DNA of 64,000 bases from Nitrosomonadales bacterium (GTDB taxonomy: Bacteria > Pseudomonadota > Gammaproteobacteria > Burkholderiales > Gallionellaceae). The stretch covers positions 1-64,000 of the forward strand of contig JACRPU010000012.1 of the NCBI GenBank assembly GCA_016223025.1. The letters run 5' to 3'. The notes beneath the pieces were generated by a model that was not told where the DNA came from, did not search any database, and saw only the letters and a list, made by a program, of their open reading frames with translations. The translations under genes and the position numbers were made by a program. Each line of letters starts with the position of its first letter. Positions within the stretch are counted from its first letter, which is position 1. Positions 16,972 through 25,700 of this stretch are shown here, in pieces.

Positions 16972-17208
16972 CTACTTCTGGTGGGCGTTGACGTAATCTA
17001 TGGCCTGCTGCACCGTGGTGATTTTTTCTGCTTCTTCATCCGGAATTTCGCACTCGAACTCTTCTTCCAGCGCCATGACCAGTTCGACTGTATCCAGGGA
17101 ATCCGCGCCCAGATCATTGACAAACGAGGACTCATTCTTGACTTCGGACTCGTTCACGCCGAGCTGTTCCGCAACTATTTTCTTGACGCGCTGTTCGATG
17201 TTGGACAT
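16972..17208 (-). CDS. acpP: Acyl carrier protein
   Basis: This 78-residue acidic helical protein carries acyl chains on a phosphopantetheine arm attached to the serine of [17 protein letters not shown]. The sequence [18 protein letters not shown] is typical. A GGGGAGAG ribosome binding site precedes the ATG. It has its own predicted promoter upstream, consistent with its need for high expression. Confidence 0.98.
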   Translation of the reverse strand: MSNIEQRVKKIVAEQLGVNESEVKNESSFVNDLGADSLDTVELVMALEEEFECEIPDEEAEKITTVQQAIDYVNAHQK

Positions 17209-17253
17209 GTAACTCTCCCCACTAAATGGTTATAAATCAAAAAAGCGGCTCGC

Positions 17254-17281
17254 ATTCTACCAAACTTGCCCGGATTTCCAA
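17254..17281 (-). promoter_or_regulatory. Predicted sigma-70 promoter of acpP
   Basis: On the - strand, TTGGAA (17276-17281) and TAGAAT (17254-17259) are separated by 16 bases and lie about 45 bases before the acpP start. A small GCCCGG/CCGGGC hairpin overlaps the spacer and upstream region. The match is 4 of 6 and 5 of 6 to consensus. Confidence 0.5.
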
Positions 17282-17300
17282 ACCGGGCCAAGAATTTGCA

Positions 17301-18044
17301 TTACTCCATATACATCCCACCATTGACGTGCAGCGTGACGCCGGTGATGTAGGCCGCGCCCGGCCCGGCCAGAAAAGCGACGGCGGCGGCCACGTCCGCC
17401 GCTTGCCCCAGGCGCTTCAGCGGCACCTGCTCGATCAGTTTGGCGCGCTGCTCTTCGCCCAGGCCCTGGGTCATGTCGGTGTCAATGAAGCCGGGAGCGA
17501 CGCAGTTCACCGTGATGTTGCGGCTGCCGATCTCCCGCGCAAGGGATCGGGTAAAGCCCGCCATGCCCGCCTTGGAAGCGGCGTAGTTGGCCTGCCCGGC
17601 GTTGCCCATGCTGCCGACCACCGAGGAAATATTGATGATGCGTCCGCTTCTGGCTTTCATCATGCCGCGCATCACCGCGCGGCTGAGGCGGAATACCGAT
17701 TTCAGGTTGGTCGCCAGCACGTCGTCCCACTCCTCGTCGCTCATGCGCGCCAGCAGGTTGTCGCGGGTGATGCCGGCGTTGTTCACCAGTACCAGGATTT
17801 CACCATATTGCTTGCGGATTTCGCCCAACACCTGCTCCACTTGCGCGCCGTCATTGACGTTCAGCGCCATGCCGCAGCCCCGGATGCCCGCCGCAACCAG
17901 ATATTCGCCGATGGCCTGCGCCCCCTTTTCGGTGGTCGCAGTACCGGCCACGGTGGCGCCCTGCCTGCCCAGCTCCATTGCAATCCCCTGCCCGATGCCG
18001 CGCGTGGCGCCAGTCACCAGTGCGATTTGTCCTTGCAAGCTCAT
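17301..18044 (-). CDS. fabG: 3-oxoacyl-ACP reductase
   Basis: FabG is the NADPH-dependent ketoreductase of fatty acid elongation. The 247-residue short-chain dehydrogenase has the nucleotide motif VTGATRGIGQGIA, the NNAG motif (LVNNAGITRD), the catalytic Ser (INISSVVGSMGN) and YxxxK (ANYAASKAGM), and the ending YITGVTLHVNGGMYM. The start at 18044 is set by GGAGAAAGC directly upstream; the longer frame runs into a palindromic repeat. Confidence 0.96.
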   Translation of the reverse strand: MSLQGQIALVTGATRGIGQGIAMELGRQGATVAGTATTEKGAQAIGEYLVAAGIRGCGMALNVNDGAQVEQVLGEIRKQYGEILVLVNNAGITRDNLLARMSDEEWDDVLATNLKSVFRLSRAVMRGMMKARSGRIINISSVVGSMGNAGQANYAASKAGMAGFTRSLAREIGSRNITVNCVAPGFIDTDMTQGLGEEQRAKLIEQVPLKRLGQAADVAAAVAFLAGPGAAYITGVTLHVNGGMYME

Positions 18045-18063
18045 GCTTTCTCCTGTTGTCACG

Positions 18064-18125
18064 GGTAGGTGCGAATTCATTCGCACATGGAATCAAATTG
18101 TGTGCGGATGAATTCGCACCCACAT
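18064..18125. repeat. REPIN-like palindrome between fabD and fabG
   Basis: GTAGGTGCGAATTCATTCGC and its inverse (GTGCGGATGAATTCGCACCC) are separated by about 15 bases. It resembles the palindrome inserted in frame in mod at 11145-11192. It fills nearly the whole intergenic gap. Confidence 0.8.
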
Positions 18126-18129
18126 CCAT

Positions 18130-19062
18130 TTACGCCAGTACGGCCAGCGCGGATTTCAGCGCCGCGCCGTCATACAGCGCCAATGCCTGCTGGCCGGTGT
18201 CAATACGCTTGTTCAGCCCGGCCAGCACCTTGCCCGGCGCGCATTCCACATTGTGCGCGATACCCTGCTTCCCGAAATACTGCACGGTTTCCACCCAGCG
18301 CACCGGCGAATGGAGCTGGCGCACCAGCGCGTCCTTGATGGCGGCGGCATCGGTATAACTCATCACGTCGGCGTTGTGCAGCACCGGAATGGCCGGAGCC
18401 TGCACGGTGACACCGGCGAGATAGGCGCGCAGTTTTTCCGCCGCACCGCGAAGCAGGGCGCAATGGGACGGCACGCTCATCGGCAGCATGATAGCGCGCT
18501 TCGCGCCTTTGGCCCTGGCCAGTTCCATGCCGCGTTCCACCGCAGCCCGGTTTCCGGCGATCACCACCTGGCCGGGCGAGTTGTAATTGACCGCTTCCAG
18601 CACTTCGCCTTGCGCGCCTTCGGCACACACGGCGCGCACCGCGTCGTCGTCCAGCCCGAGAATCGCGGCGATGCCGCCCGTCCCTTCCGGCACGGCCTGC
18701 TGCATGCACTCGGCGCGGTAGCGCACCAGCGGCAGGGCGTCGGCAAACCGGAGCGCTCCGCCCGCCACCAGCGCGGTATATTCGCCCAGGCTGTGCCCTG
18801 CCAGCATCGCCGGGGCCGCCCCGCCCAGGCTCTGCCAGGCGCGAAAGAGCGCCATGCCCGCAGCGAGCATGAGGGGCTGGGTGTTGACGGTGGCGTTGAG
18901 TTCGGCATCGCTGCCTTCGGCAACCAGTTGCCACAGGTCTTGCTTCAGCACGTCGGAAGCTTCGGCAAAGGTATCGCGCACGGCGGAAAATTCCGCATAG
19001 CCATTCATCATGCCGCGCGACTGCGAGCCTTGTCCGGGGAATACGAAAGCGAATCTGGTCAT
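18130..19062 (-). CDS. fabD: Malonyl-CoA:ACP transacylase
   Basis: FabD loads malonyl groups onto acyl carrier protein. The 310-residue product starts FAFVFPGQGSQSRGM, has the catalytic serine in AGHSLGEYTALV, a conserved Arg in VRYRAECMQQAV, and the histidine motif SVPSHCALL. The length is normal and no residue is missing. The gap to fabH (19063-19154) contains short GTAGC-type inverted repeats (TAGCTGGTAGCCCGTAGC and GGGCTACAGGCTACCC) and no gene. Confidence 0.96.
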   Translation of the reverse strand: MTRFAFVFPGQGSQSRGMMNGYAEFSAVRDTFAEASDVLKQDLWQLVAEGSDAELNATVNTQPLMLAAGMALFRAWQSLGGAAPAMLAGHSLGEYTALVAGGALRFADALPLVRYRAECMQQAVPEGTGGIAAILGLDDDAVRAVCAEGAQGEVLEAVNYNSPGQVVIAGNRAAVERGMELARAKGAKRAIMLPMSVPSHCALLRGAAEKLRAYLAGVTVQAPAIPVLHNADVMSYTDAAAIKDALVRQLHSPVRWVETVQYFGKQGIAHNVECAPGKVLAGLNKRIDTGQQALALYDGAALKSALAVLA

Positions 19063-19154
19063 GATTAGAACCTATAAGCATGTAGCTGGTAGCCCGTAGC
19101 TGATAGCAAAACTCGTTTGGGCTACAGGCTACCCGCAACAAGCTATCCGCTGAT

Positions 19155-20114
19155 TTACCATTCCATCAGCACCGCCCCCCAGGTGAAACCGCCCCCCACA
19201 GCTTCCAGCAATATGTTTTGCCCCGCCTTGATGCGCCCGTCGCGCACCGCAGTATCCAGCGCAAGCGGGATGGATGCCGCCGAGGTGTTGCCGTGATGGG
19301 CGACGGTGACCACCACGTTATCCATGCTCAAACCCAGCTTTTTGGCGGTCGCTTCCATGATGCGGATGTTGGCTTGATGCGGCACCAGCCAACTGATGTC
19401 GGAGCCTTGCAGGTTGTTTTCTTCCAGCACCTCCTCGACCACTTCGCTCAACACCTTGACGGCGAATTTGAACACGCCCTTCCCGTCCATCTTGATGAAC
19501 GGGTCGCCCTGCACCTCGCCGTTGCGGATATTGCCGTCGGCCTGCAACAGCCCGCGATGACTGCCATCGGCGTGCAGCTTGCCGGCGACGATGCCGGGCC
19601 GGCCAGACGCCCGCAACACCACCGCGCCCGCACCGTCGCCGAACAGCACGCAGGTGGAACGGTCGCTCCAGTCCAGCATGCGCGACAGCACTTCCGCACC
19701 GACCACCAGCGCGGTTTTTGCCCGTCCGGCGCGGATGAACAGATCGGCGGTGGTCAGCGCGTACACGAAACCGCCGCACACCGCCTGCAAGTCGAATGCC
19801 GCGCCGCAATTCCTGATGCCGAGCTTGTCTTGCAGGATGCAGGCCGTGCTGGGAAAAACCTGGTCCGGCGAAGTGGTCGCAACTATCACCAAATCAATCT
19901 CGTCCGCACCGATACCGGCTGCGGCAATGGCGCGGAGGCTGGCTTGCAAGGCGAGATCGCTGGTCAGCTCGCTGTCTGCGGCAATATGCCGCTCGACGAT
20001 GCCGCTGCGGCTGAAGATCCAGTCATGCGTGGTATCCACCAGCTTTTCCAGATCGAAGTTGGTCAGAACCTTTTCGGGCAAATAGCTGCCGGTGCCGATG
20101 ATTCTGGAATACAT
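19155..20114 (-). CDS. fabH: 3-oxoacyl-ACP synthase III
   Basis: FabH starts fatty acid synthesis by condensing acetyl-CoA with malonyl-ACP. The 319-residue product begins [17 protein letters not shown] and has the nucleophile in the [13 protein letters not shown] region, and the His and Asn motifs [11 protein letters not shown] and [16 protein letters not shown]. The start overlaps the plsX stop (ATGA), so the longer upstream frame is rejected. Confidence 0.96.
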   Translation of the reverse strand: MYSRIIGTGSYLPEKVLTNFDLEKLVDTTHDWIFSRSGIVERHIAADSELTSDLALQASLRAIAAAGIGADEIDLVIVATTSPDQVFPSTACILQDKLGIRNCGAAFDLQAVCGGFVYALTTADLFIRAGRAKTALVVGAEVLSRMLDWSDRSTCVLFGDGAGAVVLRASGRPGIVAGKLHADGSHRGLLQADGNIRNGEVQGDPFIKMDGKGVFKFAVKVLSEVVEEVLEENNLQGSDISWLVPHQANIRIMEATAKKLGLSMDNVVVTVAHHGNTSAASIPLALDTAVRDGRIKAGQNILLEAVGGGFTWGAVLMEW

Positions 20115-21154
20115 CAGGAAGCCTCCGCCACTTTCTGCTGCTGGCGCGCATGGTGCCACTTTTCGACATGCTCGCCGATGTGGTGCAGCATGCCGCCGCG
20201 CGCCTCCTCGGCAGCGCGCTCGATGGCGCACCGGAAGGCAAAAACGTCCGCCGAACCGTGGCTTTTCACCACGATGCCTTTCAGCCCGAGCAGGCTGGCG
20301 CCGTTATAGCGGCGATGGTCAACCCGGTGTTTGAATGCCTTGAGCACCGGCATGGCTATCAGGCCGGCCATCCTGGTGAATACGTTGCGGTTGAATTCCT
20401 CGCGCAGAAACCCCCCCAGCATCTGCGCCAGCCCTTCGGTGGTCTTGATCGAAACATTGCCGACGAACCCGTCGCAGACCACCACGTCGGTCACGCCCTT
20501 GAAAATGTCGTTGCCTTCGACGTTGCCGTAAAAATTCAGGTCGCTTTGCTGCAACAGTTCTGCCGCATGTTTGACGACTTCGTTGCCCTTGATGTCTTCG
20601 CTGCCGATATTGAGCAGCCCCACCGAAGGGCGTTCCTTGTGCTCGACGGCGCTGACCAGCGTGGCGCCCATCAGGGCGAATTGCAGCAGATGGCCGGCAT
20701 TGCAATCCACGTTCGCGCCCAGGTCCAGCATGCAAATCTGTCCCCTGGCGGTCGGCAGGAAGGAAGCGATCGCCGGGCGGTCTATGCCGGGCAGCATTTT
20801 CAGCACGTAGCGCGCCGTCGCCATCAGCGCGCCGGTGTTGCCGGCGCTGACGCAGGCGGACGCCTCGCCGTTTTTGACCAGATTGATGGCGATGCGCATG
20901 GAAGAATCTTTCTTGTTGCGCAAGGCCAACTGGGGAGACTCGTCCATGCCCACCACTTCGCTGGCCGCATGGATGCGCAACTGCGGTCCGGCGGAAACCC
21001 CGAGCGCGCGCAATTCGGCCTCGATGGCGTCGGGCAGTCCGGCCAGCACGATGGTGTCATGGGGGTTTTTCCGCAGGTATTCTGCCGCTGCGGGAACAGT
21101 GACGTGCGCCCCGTGGTCGCCGCCCATGGCGTCAATGGCTATCGTGACATCCAC
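20114..21154 (-). CDS. plsX: Phosphate acyltransferase PlsX
   Basis: PlsX makes acyl-phosphate from acyl-ACP for phospholipid synthesis. The 346-residue product begins [13 protein letters not shown] and contains [31 protein letters not shown] and [16 protein letters not shown], all typical. It precedes fabH in the usual rpmF-plsX-fabH order. Confidence 0.96.
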   Translation of the reverse strand: MDVTIAIDAMGGDHGAHVTVPAAAEYLRKNPHDTIVLAGLPDAIEAELRALGVSAGPQLRIHAASEVVGMDESPQLALRNKKDSSMRIAINLVKNGEASACVSAGNTGALMATARYVLKMLPGIDRPAIASFLPTARGQICMLDLGANVDCNAGHLLQFALMGATLVSAVEHKERPSVGLLNIGSEDIKGNEVVKHAAELLQQSDLNFYGNVEGNDIFKGVTDVVVCDGFVGNVSIKTTEGLAQMLGGFLREEFNRNVFTRMAGLIAMPVLKAFKHRVDHRRYNGASLLGLKGIVVKSHGSADVFAFRCAIERAAEEARGGMLHHIGEHVEKWHHARQQQKVAEAS

Positions 21155-21253
21155 CGGAAACTATCCTCACACGTTGGCTGCCGGCAACTGCGACGGCACC
21201 TCGCCAGCCGGGCGAACGGGCTTGTTACCACAAGTGCTGATGCAAGGCGATGT

Positions 21254-21430
21254 TCAGACCCTGGCCTTGGCGACCTTTTTGCCGCGATAGTAACCGTTCG
21301 GGCTGATGTGGTGGCGCAGATGCGGCTCGCCGGTGGAAGGCTCGACGGCCAGCGCCGGGCTGGTCAGAAAATCGTGCGCGCGGTGCATGCCGCGCTTGGA
21401 TGGGGACTTCTTGTTCTGCTGGACTGCCAT
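21254..21430 (-). CDS. rpmF: 50S ribosomal protein L32
   Basis: This 58-residue basic protein reads [20 protein letters not shown] and ends in [14 protein letters not shown], matching L32. The gene is in a different frame from a longer non-coding ORF over the same bases. It lies between yceD and plsX, its usual place. It has the [12 protein letters not shown] motif and lacks the zinc-binding cysteines found in some L32 variants. Confidence 0.96.
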   Translation of the reverse strand: MAVQQNKKSPSKRGMHRAHDFLTSPALAVEPSTGEPHLRHHISPNGYYRGKKVAKARV

Positions 21431-21453
21431 GCTGACTCCTCACAAAAACCAAA

Positions 21454-21945
21454 CTATTTATCTTTCAATCCCGCCAGAACTGCAAACGCGCCGTTTTCCG
21501 GCTGGCTCAAATCTCTTGCCGCAAGCTGGCACACGCCTGGCGGGTGCATCGGCGCGAACGGCAAACTCAACAGCAGCTCTTCCTCCAGCATCGCAAACAC
21601 ATCCAGATGCTTGTCGGCAGGGATGCTGTCCGGGCCATCCTCTTCGGCAGAAAGCTCGTCCGGTTCGCCTTCATGCACCAGCAGCAAACGCGAGACCAGT
21701 TGAACCGGATAAGCAAAACCGCCCAGGCAGCGCTGGCAGACCAGTTGGCACGAACCGTCCATCGCCACCTCCAGCATCGGTTCGCCGCTCTTGTCCTGAT
21801 AGCCGCGAATACAGAAGCCGATTTTTCCATCCGGGCCGAACAGCTTATCCTGCAGCCGGGGCATTTCCGCTACCGCCAGTTCACCGCGCAACTCCCTGCC
21901 GTTGCGGGCAAACTCCAGGCTATCCATGAAATGCCGTGCAAACAT
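21454..21945 (-). CDS. yceD: YceD family (DUF177) 23S rRNA accumulation protein
   Basis: This 163-residue protein is of the DUF177 family, linked in E. coli and plants to 23S rRNA accumulation. The CxxC-like core SCQLVCQRCLGGF followed by a basic/hydrophobic strand is visible, as is the conserved acidic segment EEDGPDSIP and the ending PFAPMHPPGVC. It lies just upstream of rpmF as in most proteobacteria and is divergent from maf. The 58-base gap must contain both promoters. Confidence 0.9.
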   Translation of the reverse strand: MFARHFMDSLEFARNGRELRGELAVAEMPRLQDKLFGPDGKIGFCIRGYQDKSGEPMLEVAMDGSCQLVCQRCLGGFAYPVQLVSRLLLVHEGEPDELSAEEDGPDSIPADKHLDVFAMLEEELLLSLPFAPMHPPGVCQLAARDLSQPENGAFAVLAGLKDK

Positions 21946-22003
21946 GAGGCGCGCATGATATATATTTCGCTCTCCCCTGTCAAAGAAGGTAAAGGAATAA
22001 CTC

Positions 22004-22588
22004 TTGAATTCTCAGCCGCTTGTGCTCGCTTCCACTTCGGTTTTCCGCCGCGATTTGCTGGAGCGCCTGCAAATCCCGTTTCAGACTGCCGCCCCCGATG
22101 TGGATGAAACCCCCCTTCCCGGCGAAAGCGCCCCGCAAACTTCGCGGCGGCTATCCAGGGAAAAAGCGGGCGCCGTGGCCGCAAACTATCCGGACGCGCT
22201 GATCATAGGATCGGACCAGGTCGCGCTGCTGGGGGAGCAGCAACTGGGCAAGCCGCTAACCCGCGAAAACGCGGCGCGCCAGTTGCGCGCCCTGCGCGGC
22301 AAGAGCGTAATTTTTTATACTGCGGTAACTCTGCTGGATGCGCGCACCGGGGAAATGCAGACCGGAGCGGCGGAAAACCGCGTCGTGTTCCGCGAATACA
22401 GCGACAGCGAGATCGAATCCTATCTGCGCAAGGAGCAGCCTTACGGCTGCGCCGGCAGCGCGAAAGCCGAAGGGCTGGGCATCGCATTGATCAGCCGCAT
22501 GGAGGGAGATGACCCCAACGCCCTGATCGGGCTGCCCCTCATCCTGCTGGTGGACATGCTGAAAAAACGCGGGGTTCCGGTTTTGTGA
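22004..22588 (+). CDS. yceF: Maf family nucleotide pyrophosphatase (YceF type)
   Basis: Maf proteins hydrolyse non-canonical nucleoside triphosphates; the YceF branch prefers 7-methyl-GTP. The 194-residue product opens [17 protein letters not shown] with the conserved S-x-R, and has the catalytic [12 protein letters not shown] and the [17 protein letters not shown] and [11 protein letters not shown] motifs. There is no ATG; the TTG at 22004 follows AAAGGAATAACT, a good ribosome binding site. It is divergent from yceD. Confidence 0.93.
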   Translation: MNSQPLVLASTSVFRRDLLERLQIPFQTAAPDVDETPLPGESAPQTSRRLSREKAGAVAANYPDALIIGSDQVALLGEQQLGKPLTRENAARQLRALRGKSVIFYTAVTLLDARTGEMQTGAAENRVVFREYSDSEIESYLRKEQPYGCAGSAKAEGLGIALISRMEGDDPNALIGLPLILLVDMLKKRGVPVL

Positions 22589-22633
22589 TTTCCGGTGCAA
22601 CCGGGCCGCAGGGTAAACCCGGTCGGGAATTTC

Positions 22634-22676
22634 ACTTCCCCCTCCCCTTGCGGGAGGGGGCGGGGGGTGGGGGAGC
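22634..22676. repeat. CCCCTCCC/GGGAGGGG palindromic repeat
   Basis: CCCCCTCCCCTTGCGGGAGG forms a hairpin and is followed by a GGGGGGTGGGGG run. The same type is at 30798-30848, 33405-33440 and inside the DUF1156 gene at about 61768. The rest of 22589-22763 holds no gene. Confidence 0.8.
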
Positions 22677-22763
22677 CTGGAGGAAGGGGAAACTTGCCAT
22701 GAATCCGGATAACCCATCGTTTCCCCAAGACGGACTCTGGTGGAAGAGTTCAGCCTGCAATGC

Positions 22764-25700
22764 TCACTTGCCTTCCCGGTACCAGTAGGTTCTGGTACGC
22801 GTAGTCGGGACATTGATGGTGGGTTTCTGCCCTTCCAGAGCAGATCCGCCACAGGCCGCACCGACGCATCCCTGATCGCCGCCGCCGATCAGGAAGGGAA
22901 CCTGCGTGATTGTCCCATCGGCGTTCTGGACATTGACCACGCCCGATACCGGTGAGGGCGGCAATCCGCCGCCGGCAAACTCGACAGAAGCGGGCTCCTT
23001 GCAACCGAACGGTTCGAGCTTGTATCCCTTTGCGGTCCCCAGCGTGGAAGTGCAGGAATTGATCGCCGGGTTGACCGGCTTGTTGGTGCCGAAGTAAACG
23101 GAGCCAGCCGTCACCAGAGGCGCGTTGACGACTTTCTCGCCCTTTGCCAGCTTATACTTGAAACCGTAGTCATTGGCGCAATCCTCGATGTCGGCCAATT
23201 GATCGAGAGTGATCGGTTTCATCCCCGAAGCGTCTTTGCCGGTAAACTTGTCCTTCAGCAAAACCGCATAGTTTCTCATGATGTCTTTGGAATCCTCATA
23301 GAGCGGGTGTTCGCGGTCGCCGGTGCCGGCGATGACGGCATCGTAACCCTGATTGGTCGTGATCACCTCGGGCGGATAAAAGAACTTGCGCTGGGTTTCC
23401 TCCGGCGGAATAGCGCAAGGGCCGCTATTGCATCCCAGCGCCGCCAGCTTGTGTACGCGCCACTTGTCGGGCGTTTTTCCCGCGACAGGTTCGAAATCCA
23501 CGCGCCAGATGTTTCCGCCGGTATCGGCGGCGTACATCCGGTCAATATAGCCATGCATGTCCAGGTCACGGTCCATCAGGGTAATGTCTGCGGGGATGCT
23601 GTAATCCATCCCCTTGACCGTGCAGGATGCCTGTTTTTCATCGCCCGTGCAGGAATCGTCGGCGCCATAAGCGGCCTTCCACACCAGCTCGCCGGTATTG
23701 TACTTGAGGGCGAAAATGCCGCGCCCCATGGTGTCCGCCGCAGTCGGCGGATTCTCGTCTTCGCCTGCGTCGTAGCCGGCGCCGAAGATCAGCACCCATT
23801 CGCCGGGCGCGCCCGCCACCCGCGCGACCTTGGGGTGCGACCAGGTCTGGCCGAGTTCATCCAGCCCCGAAGAGGTAACCGAGATGCTGCCGTCCGTATT
23901 CACTTTCCACAGATTCTGGTTGTCGGCTTTCCACAGTAGCCTGGGTGTAGCCGGATCGCTCACGTCCAGCGCGTAGATGACCCTGCCACCCCGCCGCATG
24001 GTCAGGTAGATAATGGCCTTTATTGTTGCGCCCACCTGACCAATTTCCTGATAAACGCCGACCGGGCCATCCACGAAATACTCTTTGGGTTGCGGAGTTG
24101 GCAATATCCCCCCCGGCGTGGCGGACAACTCCAGTTGCGGGCTGTTGGTGCGCAGGCGGTTGAGCTTCTCGAACATTTCATCCGGGATGAACCCCCACCA
24201 TTCTCTGCCCGGCGCGGGCCAGTCGTTGGGGGTGCCGGGCGGGTTGATCTGGTTGCCGTTGACAGCATGGAAAACTCCGCCGTTGTCGCCGTAAAAGACC
24301 ACCGCGTTGGAAAAGGTGGTGGCTACGGTCTGGTTTATGGCAGTGCCGCAATTGCTGCTGGAATACTCAATCTTGGCTGTTGAAACGCGCTTGACCAGGC
24401 AGATCTCGCCGTTGGCAAACATAATTTCCGCCGTCGCGTCCACGGGGCCGATTTTGTCGGCGTCAGTTTCCGATGTGGCTGCGGTGCGCGTGCCGTCGGA
24501 ATCTGAAATATTGCTAATAATCAGCGACATGCCGCCGTAATTGATCACCGTGGGGCGGGAATGCAGCACGTCGCCGTGAATTGATGGGCGGACATTGATA
24601 CCGCCGCTGGCCGGCGTGCAGGGATCGGATGATGGACAGGCAGGGCCGGCCTCGTCACCATTGTTGTCCTCGCCGCGAACCCAGTTGATCAGTTTGGTGT
24701 TGTCCGGCGGCACTCCCACCCCCTGGCTGGCGGTCATGGTCGCGCCGGCCTTGGCTGCTGCGGGCGTGGCGGGCGCGGTGGTCAGGGTGTACTCGAACTG
24801 GAGGCCGCTCGCGTTCAGGGCGGTGTAGAGGCCGAGATACGCGCTTTCGTTTGACCCGGGCGTTCCGCTGATTACGATCTTGTCATTGCTGGCAAAATTG
24901 TGCTGTGTTGACGTGATAGCCTTTGCCGTAGTGCCGGTTCGCGTGAGTAATGAAATATTATGCGAAGTGCCGGGTTGCAGCTTGCTGGCCGTGATGCCGG
25001 CATTGTTGACGGCACCCGGGCCAACCACATCCCCGACAATCGAGAAATTAAAAGTGAAGGTGTTGGTGCCCGTGATAGTAACGTTCCGTTTCTTGTTGTA
25101 GGCGGTAGCATTCCCGCTGGCGTCCTCGATACCTGCAAGGGTGGTTTGATTACCAGCGGGGAAGCCGTGGTTGGCTTGAGTAGTCACGGTTACTGTCGTG
25201 CTTCCCATCGGTCGTGCCACAGAGGCGATTGACGCGGTACTTCCCGCTCTTGTAGCCGTGCCGGTATTCGCTTTTGTCGCATTGGGCGGAGTTTCCTGGA
25301 TATTGGGGACGGAATAGGTGAAGGTGTTGGCGCCTGTGACGGTAATCGGGAACGCGCCGTTGTATTGGGGTTCGCCAGAACCGCTGATGAACACCGTATT
25401 GCCATTGGAAAACCCGTGGCCGGACACCGTGGCGGTAATGGTGGTAACCTGGGACAGAGACCCTGTTGTGGGGCGCGCAAGCGAGGTAACCGTCTTCGGC
25501 GTCACGGGGAAAACCTGATAGGTTCCCGCCGCCATGACAGGCGGATTCTCGGTGATGGGATAAGTAAACTGCGTGTTGGATATTTTCGTGATGGGTTTAT
25601 TGCCGTTATAGTCGCCCGGCGTGGCGTTGGCGATGGTGATGTCGCTGCCCGACGCGAACCCGTGGTTGCTGGCGGTGGTGACGGTCACCGTATCGCCCGA

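Noticed and set aside
21225-21452. 75-codon frame on - in the rpmF region
   Set aside because: The true rpmF is in another frame (21254-21430) and gives a perfect L32 sequence.
20150-21703. 517-codon frame on + across plsX, rpmF and yceD
   Set aside because: It is antisense to three well known genes and has no protein-like motif.
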